From Mycolicibacterium iranicum (lineage in GTDB: Bacteria; Actinomycetota; Actinomycetes; Mycobacteriales; Mycobacteriaceae): DNA of 64,000 bases. How positions within the stretch are numbered: the stretch's first letter is position 1; each line of letters starts with the position of its first letter. Location of the stretch: the NCBI RefSeq assembly GCF_001650495.1, contig NZ_LWCS01000013.1:97304-161303 (forward strand), read 5' to 3'. The translations under genes and the position numbers were made by a program. Positions 9,291 through 18,116 of this stretch are shown piece after piece. The notes below the pieces were generated by a model. It saw nothing but the letters and a program-made list of their open reading frames with translations. It was not told the origin of the DNA and ran no database searches.

Positions 9291-10112
9291 GTGGTGCGCG
9301 CGTTGCACGTCGGAGATGATGGCTGGCCCCTCATGGGGGAGGTCGTCGGGCGCGGCGAACTGATCATCATGCTTCATGGTGGGGGTCCGGATCACTACAG
9401 CATGCGACCGCTTGCTGACCGGCTCGCTGGCCGGTATCGCGTTGCGTTGCCTGACATTCGAGGGTACGGAGCATCGCGTTGTCCCGACCCGACGTTGCAC
9501 CGATGGGATCAGTACGTCAGCGACGTCATTGCGATCGTTCACGCGCTCGATGACACCTGCGCCCACCTTGTCGGCGCCGGACTGGGCGGCACCATCGTTT
9601 TGCGGACGTGCCTCCAGCACCCCCGTATCGCCCGGTCGGCGGTGGTCATCAGTGCTGAAGCGATAGAGGACGATGCGGACAAAGCCGCAGACACCGATCT
9701 GATGGATCGTTTCGCCGAGCATGCCCGTTCCCGCGGTCTGCAGGCCGCCTGGGAATTGTTCATTCCTGATCTTCAGCCGCTGATCGCCAACCTGGTCGCT
9801 GAGGCTATTCCGCGCGCTGACGCCCACAGTGCGGCGGCCGCGGCGTCAATCGGTCATGACCGCGCCTTTGCAACGGTCGAGGACCTCCGGCGCATCGACA
9901 CTGCGACGCTCGTCATCGCCGGCGACGACATCCGTCACCCCGAGTGCTTGGCCCACAGCCTCGCCGATGTCCTTCCACGAGGGGTCCTCGCCGAAGTTTC
10001 GATGTCCCGCCAATTCGTCAACGCTGAGGACATGGCACACGCTTTCGGCCCAGCGATCGAGAACTTCCTTCGCAGAACATCGGACCGGGACACTCGGGTC
10101 CATAAAGACTAG
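9291..10112 (+). CDS. Alpha/beta-hydrolase-fold protein lacking the usual nucleophile Ser
   Basis: 273 residues from GTG at 9291, chosen because GGGAGGG lies 8 nt upstream; an ATG at 9207 overlaps the CsoR operator and has no ribosome site. The oxyanion segment LHGGGPDHYS and IRGYGAS are typical of the alpha/beta-hydrolase family. The nucleophile elbow, normally GxSxG, reads VGAGLGG, so Ser is replaced by Gly. The protein may be non-hydrolytic or use another mechanism. It is divergent from the copper operon and shares its CsoR-type operator region. Confidence 0.7.
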   Translation: MVRALHVGDDGWPLMGEVVGRGELIIMLHGGGPDHYSMRPLADRLAGRYRVALPDIRGYGASRCPDPTLHRWDQYVSDVIAIVHALDDTCAHLVGAGLGGTIVLRTCLQHPRIARSAVVISAEAIEDDADKAADTDLMDRFAEHARSRGLQAAWELFIPDLQPLIANLVAEAIPRADAHSAAAAASIGHDRAFATVEDLRRIDTATLVIAGDDIRHPECLAHSLADVLPRGVLAEVSMSRQFVNAEDMAHAFGPAIENFLRRTSDRDTRVHKD

Positions 10113-10190
10113 GCACTAAGGACGGCGGCAGCAGTGAGGGGCCTCACGCTCCGGCGGCAAGCCGCTCGGGGGCAGCCTGTCGCGGTGCTG

Positions 10191-10337
10191 TCAGCCGCAG
10201 CAGGACTTTCCCTCGCCGGCCTTGCCTGAGCGGCGCCCACTAGTGACACGACCCACCGCGCACAAAGCGATGCATTTGGCGATCGACCGTGCGGTCTGGC
10301 TTTGCACGAGCTGCCGAAATCTTTCTTGTACGCTCAC
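10191..10337 (-). CDS. Small Cys-containing ORF behind a CsoR-type operator
   Basis: 48 codons from GTG at 10337, with GGAAGG about 10 nt upstream. The product is basic and has four Cys: KCIALC in the middle and a KSCCG end. It lies about 55 bp downstream of the CsoR-type dyad at 10392-10406 and reads away from it. That makes it a candidate copper-induced small protein, possibly metallothionein-like, but I recognise no family and coding is not certain. Confidence 0.35.
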   Translation of the reverse strand: MSVQERFRQLVQSQTARSIAKCIALCAVGRVTSGRRSGKAGEGKSCCG

Positions 10338-10391
10338 CAGCGATACGCCTTCCAGTCGTCGGGCTACCCGCCCCGGGTGATACAACGAAGG

Positions 10392-10406
10392 TACCCCTGA
10401 GGGGTA
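10392..10406. promoter_or_regulatory. CsoR/RicR-type operator, copy 3
   Basis: TACCCC-TGA-GGGGTA, a perfect 6-3-6 dyad of the same type as those at 9161-9208. It lies between the small Cys ORF (minus) and the truncated AraC gene (plus). Confidence 0.7.
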
Positions 10407-10567
10407 TACGGTACAAGGGCAGCCCGAGCTAGGCGCGGCGGTGGGTGACTGGCCCACGGCGCATATCCTGCATTACCCGTGGCGGCGGATGGCTCCACGC
10501 CTGATTCGATGTTCCCCGTTGCTGGCGCCGCGGTAAGTCGATTAATGGAAGGCCGTAGCATCGATTC

Positions 10568-10978
10568 GTGGCGATGATGCGGGATGGCGGTGGTATCACC
10601 GGTGAACCGCACTGGGGCGGGACTGCACTGCTGCGACCTGGGGTGTTGGCGTTCACCGGATCGATTGGCACCACCGATCTACACGCCCACCATGCCGTCC
10701 AGATTGTCACCGCAACAACACCTTTCACGATGCGTGACGAGCACGGCAACCAGCATCGCGGCACCAAGGTGGTCGTGCCCGCCGATGCGCCACACCGAGT
10801 CGAAGTCGGCGCGCCGGAGGGCACCGTAGTGTTCTTGGAACCGGAGTCTGCCCCAGGGCGCTCGGCGCACCTGCGCGCGCTTCGGTCCGGCTGGACTGTT
10901 GCTCCGGTGTTGACGTTCACCCGCCGACGTCCGTTGGCCGTCGTGGTCGACGAGCTGATCGATGTCCGTTCTCATTGA
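10568..10978 (+). pseudogene. Truncated AraC-family regulator (cupin sensor half only)
   Basis: 136 codons from GTG. The frame matches the N-terminal cupin domain of the AraC gene at 58271-59041 (shared pattern PG-L-F-G-IG--H-HA-QIVT), but it stops before any helix-turn-helix. The stop TGA falls inside the IS21-type end repeat that begins at 10969, so IS insertion probably cut off the DNA-binding half. It may still make a sensor-only protein. Confidence 0.65.
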
Positions 10979-11064
10979 ATCTGGGGCACATTTACTAGTC
11001 TGACCTGCATTGCCCCAGATTGGATGAGAATTTCGATCGCGACGTTTCTCATTGAATCTGGGGC
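10969..11064. repeat. Terminal repeats of an IS21-family remnant
   Basis: TTCTCATTGAATCTGGGGC occurs at 10969-10987 and 11046-11064, with an inverted, slightly diverged copy at 11011-11030 (GCCCCAGATTGGATGAGAA). Multiple end repeats are a feature of IS21-family elements. The adjacent istA fragment supports this. Confidence 0.65.
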
Positions 11065-11227
11065 TACCCTGCTTCCGCGCCCGGCTGCGAGCGCAGCAGG
11101 GTAGCCGGAATGGTCTCCTGTCGATTCCGTTGGCTCGGGTACGTCTTCGGTATAACTACTGTGATCGTGTCTCTCGTGACACACGATCATGATTCTGTGG
11201 TGCGCTCGCTCGTGTTGGTAGTTCGGG

Positions 11228-11375
11228 TGCCGGCTGCGGCCTTTGAGCACCTTGGCCACCGCCCGTTTTAGATTGTCATAGCGGATACGGGCCGGGACAT
11301 CACCAAAGTGGTTGAACGCCAACACATGCCGATGCAGGAGCGCCTCCTGGCCCTGAGTGGTGAAGTTGCTCCGAG
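11228..11375 (-). pseudogene. IS21-family transposase (IstA) fragment
   Basis: About 50 codons matching the IstA integrase core: [20 protein letters not shown] followed by [18 protein letters not shown]. It is cut at both ends: at 11375 it abuts the stop codon of the CadD-type gene, and below 11228 the resemblance ends. It is dead, and marks an old insertion between the copper and mercury modules. Confidence 0.7.
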
Positions 11376-12017
11376 CTAGAGGGCGAACGCTCCGCCTTTG
11401 ATGAGGATGAGGGCCCCGATTGTGATCAGTGCAACGGGCAGAACGATGTGGCCCCAGCGTGAGAGTGCTTTGGCGATGATCGGGTGGGAGGCGAAATATC
11501 GGCCGGCCGCGCACCAGATGGCCACACCGATGAGGAACACGATGATGTAAACACCGATGGTGGCGATCGTTGAGACGGCGAAGATCGGAACGTACACGCC
11601 GATGTTGTCGCCGCCGTTGGCGAAGGTGATGACTGCGACCTGCCAGGTGCCAGGCGTCAACAGTGTTGCGGGATCATCGGTCGGCGCCGGTTGGGTGCGG
11701 CGATCCCGCCAGGCCAGCCATGCCGCCCGCAGCCCCAACACGATGGGCAGCAGCCCGAAGTACGGCAGTGCGGCTGGAGGAAGCAGCGTGGCACCCAGGA
11801 GTGCGCCGCCGACCGAAACTGCCAAGATGGCGGTGAAGCCGAGGTACTGACCGGCGGTCACTCGGATGGCTGCGCCACGATGACCGGGCGCCTGGCCGAA
11901 CATCACCGCGAGGACCACGATGTCGTCGATATTGGTGATGGCGAAGGTGGCGATCGCCTGAACGAGTGTGGCTGGGCTCAGCACGGCCAATGCGACCAGC
12001 TTCGAGTGAAATCCCAC
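11376..12017 (-). CDS. cadD: CadD-family cadmium resistance transporter
   Basis: 213 residues with five or six membrane helices. The [19 protein letters not shown] and [18 protein letters not shown] segments, with buried Asp-Asp and Asp-Asn pairs, are the hallmark of CadD/LysE-like cation transporters. The start is GTG at 12017, with no clear ribosome site. The stop codon sits exactly where the IS21 fragment begins, yet the protein looks full-length. It is followed upstream by the MerR-type gene. Confidence 0.8.
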   Translation of the reverse strand: MGFHSKLVALAVLSPATLVQAIATFAITNIDDIVVLAVMFGQAPGHRGAAIRVTAGQYLGFTAILAVSVGGALLGATLLPPAALPYFGLLPIVLGLRAAWLAWRDRRTQPAPTDDPATLLTPGTWQVAVITFANGGDNIGVYVPIFAVSTIATIGVYIIVFLIGVAIWCAAGRYFASHPIIAKALSRWGHIVLPVALITIGALILIKGGAFAL

Positions 12018-12155
12018 CGCATCGGGTGAGCCTACTGCTCAGCAGGCCCCGCGCTCCCGCGCACCAACGACCTCCAGTGGGGCGGAAATTCATGACGACT
12101 GCCGGGGTCAACGGACTTGACGAAATACATGCCTCCGGTGCCACGGAGGTGGCTC

Positions 12156-12545
12156 CTAGAGGTATCGACATACGTCATCGGCGCTGCATGATTCCGGGTC
12201 GACGCTTTCGGCGCCCTGCCGCAGCCGGGCGATGGTCTCGCGCAGTGCCACCAGTGCGCTGATCTGCTCGTCGAGGTCGGTCAGTCGGATGTCGAGCAGG
12301 TCGCGCACGTGCGTGCACGGCGCGTGGCCGCTGTCACGGATGTCGAGGATCTGCCGAATCTGGGCGAGGCTGAACCCGGCGGCCTGTCCCCGTCGGATGA
12401 AGCCGACCCGGGCGATCGTGTCGGCGGCATAGTCGCGATACCCCGCCGGGGAACGTTCGGCGGGCGGGAGCAGGCCTTCGTCTTCGTAGTAGCGCAGCGT
12501 CGCGGTGGTGGCCCCGGTCGCCTCGGCGAGCTTCCCGATTCTCAC
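12156..12545 (-). CDS. merR: MerR-family metal-responsive activator
   Basis: 129 residues. N-terminal winged helix (MRIGKLAEATGATTATLRYY), then a dimerisation helix, then Cys residues in HAPCTHV and in the tail ESCSADDVC, which could bind Hg(II), as in MerR, or Cd/Pb/Zn. It is divergent from merA with a strong dyad between them, so it most likely controls the mer operon. MerR in actinobacterial mer operons is often an ArsR-type protein, so this arrangement is less usual. Confidence 0.8.
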   Translation of the reverse strand: MRIGKLAEATGATTATLRYYEDEGLLPPAERSPAGYRDYAADTIARVGFIRRGQAAGFSLAQIRQILDIRDSGHAPCTHVRDLLDIRLTDLDEQISALVALRETIARLRQGAESVDPESCSADDVCRYL

Positions 12546-12562
12546 GATGTCTCCTCAGAACA

Positions 12563-12592
12563 CTTGACCTTCAAGCCTACTTGAAGGTCAAG
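12563..12592. promoter_or_regulatory. MerR-type operator in the merR-merA gap
   Basis: Perfect 13-4-13 dyad: CTTGACCTTCAAG, spacer CCTA, CTTGAAGGTCAAG. The -35-like TTGACC lies inside the left arm, as expected for MerR-family promoters. It ends 9 bp before the merA start. Confidence 0.85.
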
Positions 12593-12601
12593 GATGGGTG
12601 C

Positions 12602-14005
12602 ATGAGTCAGGGATTGGACCTCGCGGTCATCGGTTCCGGCGGCGCGGCGATGGCCGCGGCGATCCGCGCTACCGCGCTCGGCAAGTCCGTCGTCATGATC
12701 GAGCGCGGCATCTTCGGTGGCACGTGTGTCAACACCGGCTGCGTGCCGTCAAAGGCCCTGATCGCAGCGGCCGAGGCCCGGCATACCGCAGCCGACACTG
12801 CCCGGTTCCCGGGGATCGCCACCACGGCCGGCCCGGTGGACATGGCGGCCCTGATCGCCGGCACGCACGATCTGGTGGAGTCGCTGCGCTCAGAGAAGTA
12901 CCTCAACGTGGCCGAATCGTATGGCTGGCAGCGCATTCAGGGCCAAGCGCGGTTCGCCGGAACCCCGGACGCGCCCGTCATCGAGGTCGGCGATGCCACC
13001 ATCGAGGCCGAGCACTACCTGATCGCCACCGGCGCGAACCCAGTCATCCCGCCCGCATTCGAGGGCGTCGCCTACCTGACCTCGACCACCGCGATGGAAG
13101 TCACCGAGGTCCCGGAGTCGCTGCTGGTGATCGGCGGCGGCTACGTCGCGTTGGAGCAGGCGCAACTGTTCGCCCGGCTCGGGTCAACGGTGACGGTGCT
13201 GGTCCGCTCCACGCTGGCATCGAAGGAAGAGCCGGAAGTCGGCATGGCGCTGCTGGAGGTGTTCGCCGACGACGGCATCCGGGTGGTGCGCCGCGCCACG
13301 GTGAGCGAGGTCGAGCAGGCCGACGATCAGGTCACGGTCACCGCGACCATCACCGGCGGAACGCAGCAGTTCCGTGCCGCGAAAGTCCTCGTCGCCACCG
13401 GCCGCCGTCCGAACACCGACGGCCTGAATCTCGAAGCGGTGCAGGTCAAAACCGGCGAGAACAACGAGGTCGTGGTGAGCGACGGGCTGCAGTCGTCGAA
13501 CCCACGGATCTGGGCGGCCGGCGACGTGACCGGGCACCGCGAGTTCGTCTACGTCGCCGCCCATCACGGCGCGATGGTCGCCGACAACATCTTCACCGAC
13601 GCCGGCCGCAGGGTCGACTACCGCCATCTGCCCCGCGTGACGTTCACCAGCCCCGCGGTCGGTGCGGCCGGGACGACCGAGGCCGAGCTCCTCGCCGCCG
13701 GGACACGGTGCGACTGCCGGGTGCTGCCGCTAAAACATGTGCCGCGTGCGGTGGTCAACCGAGACACCCGCGGTTTCATCAAACTCGTCGCCGACGCCGG
13801 CACCGGCCGCATCCACGGCATCACCGCCGTCGCCAAGGATGCTGGCGAGATCGCCGCCGCCGCGGTCTACATCCTCGACGCCGCGATGACCGTCGACCAG
13901 GTCGCCGGGTCCTGGGCCCCGTATCTGACCATGGCCGAAGGCATCAAAATCGCCGCCCAGTCCTTCAGCGCCGATATGTCCCGACTGTCCTGCTGCGCAT
14001 CCTGA
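12602..14005 (+). CDS. merA: Mercuric reductase
   Basis: 467-residue FAD/NADPH disulfide oxidoreductase that reduces Hg(II) to Hg(0). The FAD-binding GSGGAAMAAAI, redox pair CVNTGC (42-47), NADPH-binding GGGYVALEQAQ and the C-terminal SCCAS (Cys 464-465), which receives Hg(II), are all present. It has no N-terminal NmerA domain, like many actinobacterial MerA proteins. The ATG at 12602 is preferred over one 21 nt upstream that lies in the operator. Confidence 0.95.
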   Translation: MSQGLDLAVIGSGGAAMAAAIRATALGKSVVMIERGIFGGTCVNTGCVPSKALIAAAEARHTAADTARFPGIATTAGPVDMAALIAGTHDLVESLRSEKYLNVAESYGWQRIQGQARFAGTPDAPVIEVGDATIEAEHYLIATGANPVIPPAFEGVAYLTSTTAMEVTEVPESLLVIGGGYVALEQAQLFARLGSTVTVLVRSTLASKEEPEVGMALLEVFADDGIRVVRRATVSEVEQADDQVTVTATITGGTQQFRAAKVLVATGRRPNTDGLNLEAVQVKTGENNEVVVSDGLQSSNPRIWAAGDVTGHREFVYVAAHHGAMVADNIFTDAGRRVDYRHLPRVTFTSPAVGAAGTTEAELLAAGTRCDCRVLPLKHVPRAVVNRDTRGFIKLVADAGTGRIHGITAVAKDAGEIAAAAVYILDAAMTVDQVAGSWAPYLTMAEGIKIAAQSFSADMSRLSCCAS

Positions 14006-14031
14006 CGCATGGCTCACTCGAAAGGTTCCTG

Positions 14032-14673
14032 ATGCCCAATTTCCTTGACCGCCTGACCATTCCGGAAGAGTCCGGGCTCGACCCGACGATGCTGGTGCCG
14101 TTGCTGCGGCTGCTCGCCGCCGGCGAGCCGGTCACCGTGGAGGCGCTCGCCGCGGCCGTCGGCCTCCCGGTTGACGAGGTGACCCGGCGTCTGGCCGCGG
14201 TACCCGACACCGAATACGACGAGCAGGGCCGCATCGTCGGCCAGGGCCTGACCCTGCGCCCGACCCGCCACCGATTCACCGTGGCCGGCCAAGAGCTCTA
14301 CACCTGGTGCGCCCTGGACACCCTCATCTTTCCCACCATCCTGGACCGGCCCGCCAGCATCGAATCCGAATCACCCGTCAGCGGGCACCCGATCAGGGTC
14401 TCGGTCGGCGAAAACGGTGTCACCAGCGTGCAGCCCGAGACCGCGGTGGTCTCGCTGGTCAACCCCGACGACCTCACCTCGATCCGGTCCTCATTCTGCA
14501 ACCAGGTGCACTACTTCACCTGCGCGCAGGACGCCGCGCCGTGGCTCGCCGAGCACCCCGAAGGTCAGATCGTCAGCGTCGCTGAGGCCCACCAACTCGG
14601 CGCAGCCCTGACCACACAAATCCTTACCCAGCTCCATACCCCGCCAACTGCCCACCCCGGCTGCTGCAGCTGA
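14032..14673 (+). CDS. merB: Alkylmercury lyase
   Basis: 213 residues. Cleaves the carbon-mercury bond of organomercurials. Catalytic Cys93 and Asp96 in YTWCALD and Cys156 in SSFCNQ correspond to the Cys96/Asp99/Cys159 triad of the family. An extra vicinal CC near the C-terminus (PGCCS) is not part of the known active site. It lies 26 nt after merA, giving broad-spectrum mercury resistance. Confidence 0.93.
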   Translation: MPNFLDRLTIPEESGLDPTMLVPLLRLLAAGEPVTVEALAAAVGLPVDEVTRRLAAVPDTEYDEQGRIVGQGLTLRPTRHRFTVAGQELYTWCALDTLIFPTILDRPASIESESPVSGHPIRVSVGENGVTSVQPETAVVSLVNPDDLTSIRSSFCNQVHYFTCAQDAAPWLAEHPEGQIVSVAEAHQLGAALTTQILTQLHTPPTAHPGCCS

Positions 14674-14705
14674 CCAGCCGCACCCAACCTGATGAGGAGA
14701 AATCA

Positions 14706-14996
14706 ATGAATCAACGTCCACGAAGAAATCCCGTGCTGCTGGGTGCGGCAGCGGTGCTGGTGACGGCCCTGTGTTGCGCCGCGCCAGTCCTGATCGCCGG
14801 CGGCGCGCTCGCCGCCGTGTGTGGACTGCTCGAGAATCCATGGGTCATCGGGGCAGCCGTCGCGCTGCTGCTGGCGGCTGTGGTCGCCTTCGCCCGCCGC
14901 GGTCAACGCGGCGATCACTGCTGTCCCGCCGACAGCCATTCACCCGCGACGCACACGCTCGACGACCTGACGAAAGGAAGCATCGACAATGTCTGA
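14706..14996 (+). CDS. MerF-like inner-membrane mercury transporter
   Basis: 96 residues with two hydrophobic helices. A vicinal Cys pair sits in helix 1 (Cys 23-24, TALCCAAP) and another after helix 2 (Cys 72-73, DHCCPAD). This matches the two-helix, two-CC plan of MerF, which carries Hg(II) to MerA. It overlaps the start of the next gene by 8 nt. Confidence 0.75.
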   Translation: MNQRPRRNPVLLGAAAVLVTALCCAAPVLIAGGALAAVCGLLENPWVIGAAVALLLAAVVAFARRGQRGDHCCPADSHSPATHTLDDLTKGSIDNV

Positions 14997-15543
14997 AACG
15001 CGTTCGTTTACACCCCACAGGTGGGCGGGCGTTACGGCTGTGATGCTGGCAGCGGGCGCGCTGACCGCGTGCGGCCAATCGGCCACAACCAGCAATCCGA
15101 CCTCACCGCCACACGCCAACGCCACAACCCAGGCGACGGCGGCGACACTGACCACGGTGGACGGCAAAACCGTCGAACTGCCCGCTGCCGCCCCGACCGC
15201 GATCCTGTTCTTCTCCTACGGGTGCGGCGAATGCGTCGGCGGCGGTAAATCCCTGGCCGCTGCTCGGGCGGCCGTGGAGAAAGCCAGAGGCAGCGCCAAG
15301 TTCCTAGCCGTCGACATCGTCCCCACCGAGAAACCCGCCGATGTTCGCCACTTCCTGGACCAGATCGGCGGCACCAGCCTGCCCGCGGTCGTCGATACTA
15401 ACGGGGCCCTGACCAGCCGCTACCAGGTGACCGCGCCGACCACCGCCCTCGTCATCGACCCGTCCGGGCAGATCAGCTACCGCGGCCACGCCCCGTCCCA
15501 GGATCAGATCCTGGCCGCCCTCGGCAGCAGCGCCGCACGGTGA
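14989..15543 (+). CDS. Thioredoxin-like lipoprotein of the mer operon
   Basis: 184 residues with a lipobox (ALTACG), a Thr/Ser-rich linker and a thioredoxin-like fold with FSYGCGECVGG. The CGEC motif could act as a disulfide reductase or as an extracytoplasmic Hg(II) trap in place of MerP, which is absent. It overlaps both neighbours (8 and 4 nt), so it is translated with the MerF-like and CcdA-like proteins. The mercury-handling role is inferred from the operon. Confidence 0.7.
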   Translation: MSETRSFTPHRWAGVTAVMLAAGALTACGQSATTSNPTSPPHANATTQATAATLTTVDGKTVELPAAAPTAILFFSYGCGECVGGGKSLAAARAAVEKARGSAKFLAVDIVPTEKPADVRHFLDQIGGTSLPAVVDTNGALTSRYQVTAPTTALVIDPSGQISYRGHAPSQDQILAALGSSAAR

Positions 15544-16388
15544 ACCTGCTCGCGCTCGCGTTTACCGCTGGCATGCTCGCCCCGGTCAACCCCTGCGGGT
15601 TCGCGCTGCTACCGGCGTGGATCACCGGCACCATCGCCACCGGCGGCACCGATGCGGTGCTCGTGCGGCTGGCCCGGGCACTGCGCACCGGGGCCGTCCT
15701 GACCATCGGGTTCACCGGCACCCTCACCCTCGCCGGTATCGCGATCAGTGCCGGTGCCCGGACCCTGGTGACGGCTGCTCCCTGGCTCGGGATCACGATC
15801 GGGCTCACCCTGGCCATCTTGGGCGGCTTCATGCTCACCGGCCGCACCATCGGTCTGCGTATGCCTGCCCGGACGCGTCATCGGCCGGACTCCCCAACAG
15901 CCGGTGGTGTGCTCGCGGCCGGAATCGGCTACGCCCTGGCGTCACTGTCCTGCACCTTCGGGGTACTGCTCGCGGTGATCGCCCAGGCCCAGGCCACCAG
16001 CGGATGGGGCGGTCTGCTGGCAGTGTTCACCGCATACACAGCCGGTGCCGCCACCATCTTGATGCTGGTCAGCGTCGGCACCGCCATCGCCGGCACGGCC
16101 CTGACCCGGCATCTGGGTATCCTCGCCCGCCACGGGACCCGCGTCACCGCCGTTGTCCTCATCGCCACCGGCGCCTACCTCGCGTGGTACTGGCTGCCCG
16201 CGGCCACCGGGCACACCGCCAGCGGCGGCAACCTGCTCACCGGCTGGTCGGCCACCGCGACCGGATGGCTGCAGGACCACGCCCTCCCGGCCAGCGTCAT
16301 TGCCGCCTTCGCTGTGGTGGTCAGCGCGGTGGCCGCGTGCTGGACCACCCACCGCCGGCCAATCACCGGCAAGCAGCGCCGCCGGTGA
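15540..16388 (+). CDS. CcdA/DsbD-like transmembrane electron carrier of the mer operon
   Basis: 282 residues from GTG, overlapping the previous stop. At least six membrane helices, with one Cys in APVNPCGFALL and one in SLSCTFGV: the paired intramembrane Cys of the CcdA family. It probably passes reducing equivalents from the cytoplasm to the thioredoxin-like lipoprotein encoded just before it. It may alternatively transport Hg(II). Confidence 0.75.
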   Translation: MNLLALAFTAGMLAPVNPCGFALLPAWITGTIATGGTDAVLVRLARALRTGAVLTIGFTGTLTLAGIAISAGARTLVTAAPWLGITIGLTLAILGGFMLTGRTIGLRMPARTRHRPDSPTAGGVLAAGIGYALASLSCTFGVLLAVIAQAQATSGWGGLLAVFTAYTAGAATILMLVSVGTAIAGTALTRHLGILARHGTRVTAVVLIATGAYLAWYWLPAATGHTASGGNLLTGWSATATGWLQDHALPASVIAAFAVVVSAVAACWTTHRRPITGKQRRR

Positions 16389-16524
16389 TGATTCACCGGC
16401 CGATACACCCAGCCAGATACCACTGTCCCTAACGATTAGAAAGCCGATAGATACAACCGTCGGACACAGTCAGATGCACACCACAAGTGCCTTACTGATA
16501 AGGCACATTCAAGACTGCCGACCC

Positions 16525-17340
16525 CTAAGCGCGACACGCCAGTTCTGCGCCGTCTGAGCGTGTCGTCAATACGGCAGTGGCGAATAGGCGTCGGTACTGC
16601 GCCCATTGCTCGACGGGGGTGGCGTCGGCATGGTGGGCGCCGGTGCGTTCGTTGATGCGGTCGAGCAGTAGCGTCGGCCAGGCGGGTTCCGTTGGCGTCC
16701 TGGGCTGTTCAACCCGAGGGCGAGCTGTGAGCAATGTTGCGGCTACGGCGATCACATCGGGGTAGGCCACCACGTGCGCTTCTAGGCCATTCTGCAGAAT
16801 CCCCGCCGCCACGTGACGCTCTGCGTGAGCCCAGAAGACCAGGATGTGGCGGGCGTCGCCCAAGGCGTCATGAAGGTCGACCTCTGAATACTGACGGGCC
16901 AAGCGCCGATGCGTGCGCCCGGCACTGAGCACCGTGGGCCGGTCACGAAGATCCACCTGGTCGTCAAGAACGCGCGTTGGTGAACCGATCCAGCGTCGGT
17001 GACGGTGGCATACGGAGACATGTGCAGGCAGGTAGCAGTAGACGGGTTCGTGTATTCCCTTGCGTGCCATACATCTTTGACACAAAGGGCGGCGGAGATA
17101 TTGCTTGAGCGCGGTGGGGTCGCCAGCAAGCCCGCAGAGACGGGACCGGATTACCTGCTCAGGTTGGCCGCTGACGACGGCCAACCAGTCCGGTCGCGGC
17201 CGGGCTGCGCATGATTCGGCGACATGGCCGCGCAGTGTGGAGACGCCGATATGGTTGGCGCGGGCCAGCCTGTCGATGTAGGACGATACGGCTTCCCAAC
17301 GGAACGGTGCGATCGTTCGCGGGAGCCGCTGGTGTGGCAC
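16525..17340 (-). CDS. tniQ: TniQ-family transposition protein
   Basis: 271 residues. N-terminal TniQ segment (RTIAPFRWEAVSSYIDRLA) and a zinc-finger-like CQRCMARK...HVSVCHRHRRW. TniQ proteins are target-selection partners of Tn5053/Tn402- and Tn7-like transposons, which often carry mer genes. No TniA or TniB is visible. The first codons (GTG CCA CAC CAG) read antisense through the start of the desaturase homology, so the present 5' end is chimeric. Confidence 0.75.
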   Translation of the reverse strand: MPHQRLPRTIAPFRWEAVSSYIDRLARANHIGVSTLRGHVAESCAARPRPDWLAVVSGQPEQVIRSRLCGLAGDPTALKQYLRRPLCQRCMARKGIHEPVYCYLPAHVSVCHRHRRWIGSPTRVLDDQVDLRDRPTVLSAGRTHRRLARQYSEVDLHDALGDARHILVFWAHAERHVAAGILQNGLEAHVVAYPDVIAVAATLLTARPRVEQPRTPTEPAWPTLLLDRINERTGAHHADATPVEQWAQYRRLFATAVLTTRSDGAELACRA

Positions 17341-17750
17341 CGCTCATCCTGATCGGTCTGCCCGTCAACGTCGCCTCCCTGCTCGCAATCGCGGTGGCGA
17401 TCCAGCTGCTGCTGCAGCACTCCAACGCCGACTACCGCGTGGGCCCCGCCAAGCACGTCTTGGCTCTCAACGAAGGCCACCGCTTCCATCACCTCAAGTG
17501 GGCCGGCATCGGCGACGTCAACTTCGGGCTGTTCATCCTGGTCTGGGACCACCTCATGCGCACCTACTCCTATAACCCCACCCGCCGATTCGACTCCACC
17601 CAGCTCGGCATGGCCGCACACCCCGACTACCCCACCGCGTACGGGCGGCAGCTGATACACCCCTTCACCCCCGCCGGAGGGTGCAGCCTCAAGTCCACCA
17701 CCGCGACGAAGGACCCCACCGCGACGAGACCGACACCGGAGCAGGGCTGA
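17320..17750 (+). pseudogene. 5'-truncated sterol desaturase/fatty-acid hydroxylase-like gene
   Basis: The frame from about 17320 matches the C-terminal half of the intact gene at 59083-59991: AIAV-QLLLQHSNADYRVGP, LALNEGHRFHHLKWAGIGDV and NFGLF. The upstream His clusters and membrane helices are missing, cut at the tniQ junction. It keeps only the last HRFHH metal-ligand cluster, so it cannot be an active di-iron enzyme. Confidence 0.8.
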
Positions 17751-18116
17751 GAGGGACCAGCGTCTAGCGCTCCCGGACCGTGATTGCCTCAAGCGTTCCC
17801 GATCAGCCCAGAACGCGTACTAGACCCATAGCCTTCTACGTGGCCTATTGCGCGCCACGGTCCGACGATCGACGAACAAAGGATCGGCAGCCCGTTCGGC
17901 GCCTGCCAGAGCTAGCCGGATGCCATGTCGGGCAGACCAGTGCGCAAGTCTGCGTCTTTACTGAATCTTCATCGAAGGACTAAGAAAGCCAAATGACGCA
18001 TCAGCACACTTGAACCATATCCGTGAACGGTGCACCGCCGCCCGCGAACGGCTGTCGCGGCGCACGCAGTGCCCGCTCATCAGCGATGTCAACATTCGGA
18101 TACGGAGACCACACTG
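17751..18116. other. Intergenic stretch, no gene recognised
   Basis: 366 bp between the truncated desaturase gene and the L,D-transpeptidase gene. I see no BlaI-type site, RNA gene or convincing coding frame. Confidence 0.5.

Noticed and set aside
12598..14673. A single long open frame of about 690 codons running through merA and merB
   Set aside because: It is out of frame with merA and joins the merB frame only at the end; its first two-thirds is Arg-rich shadow sequence.
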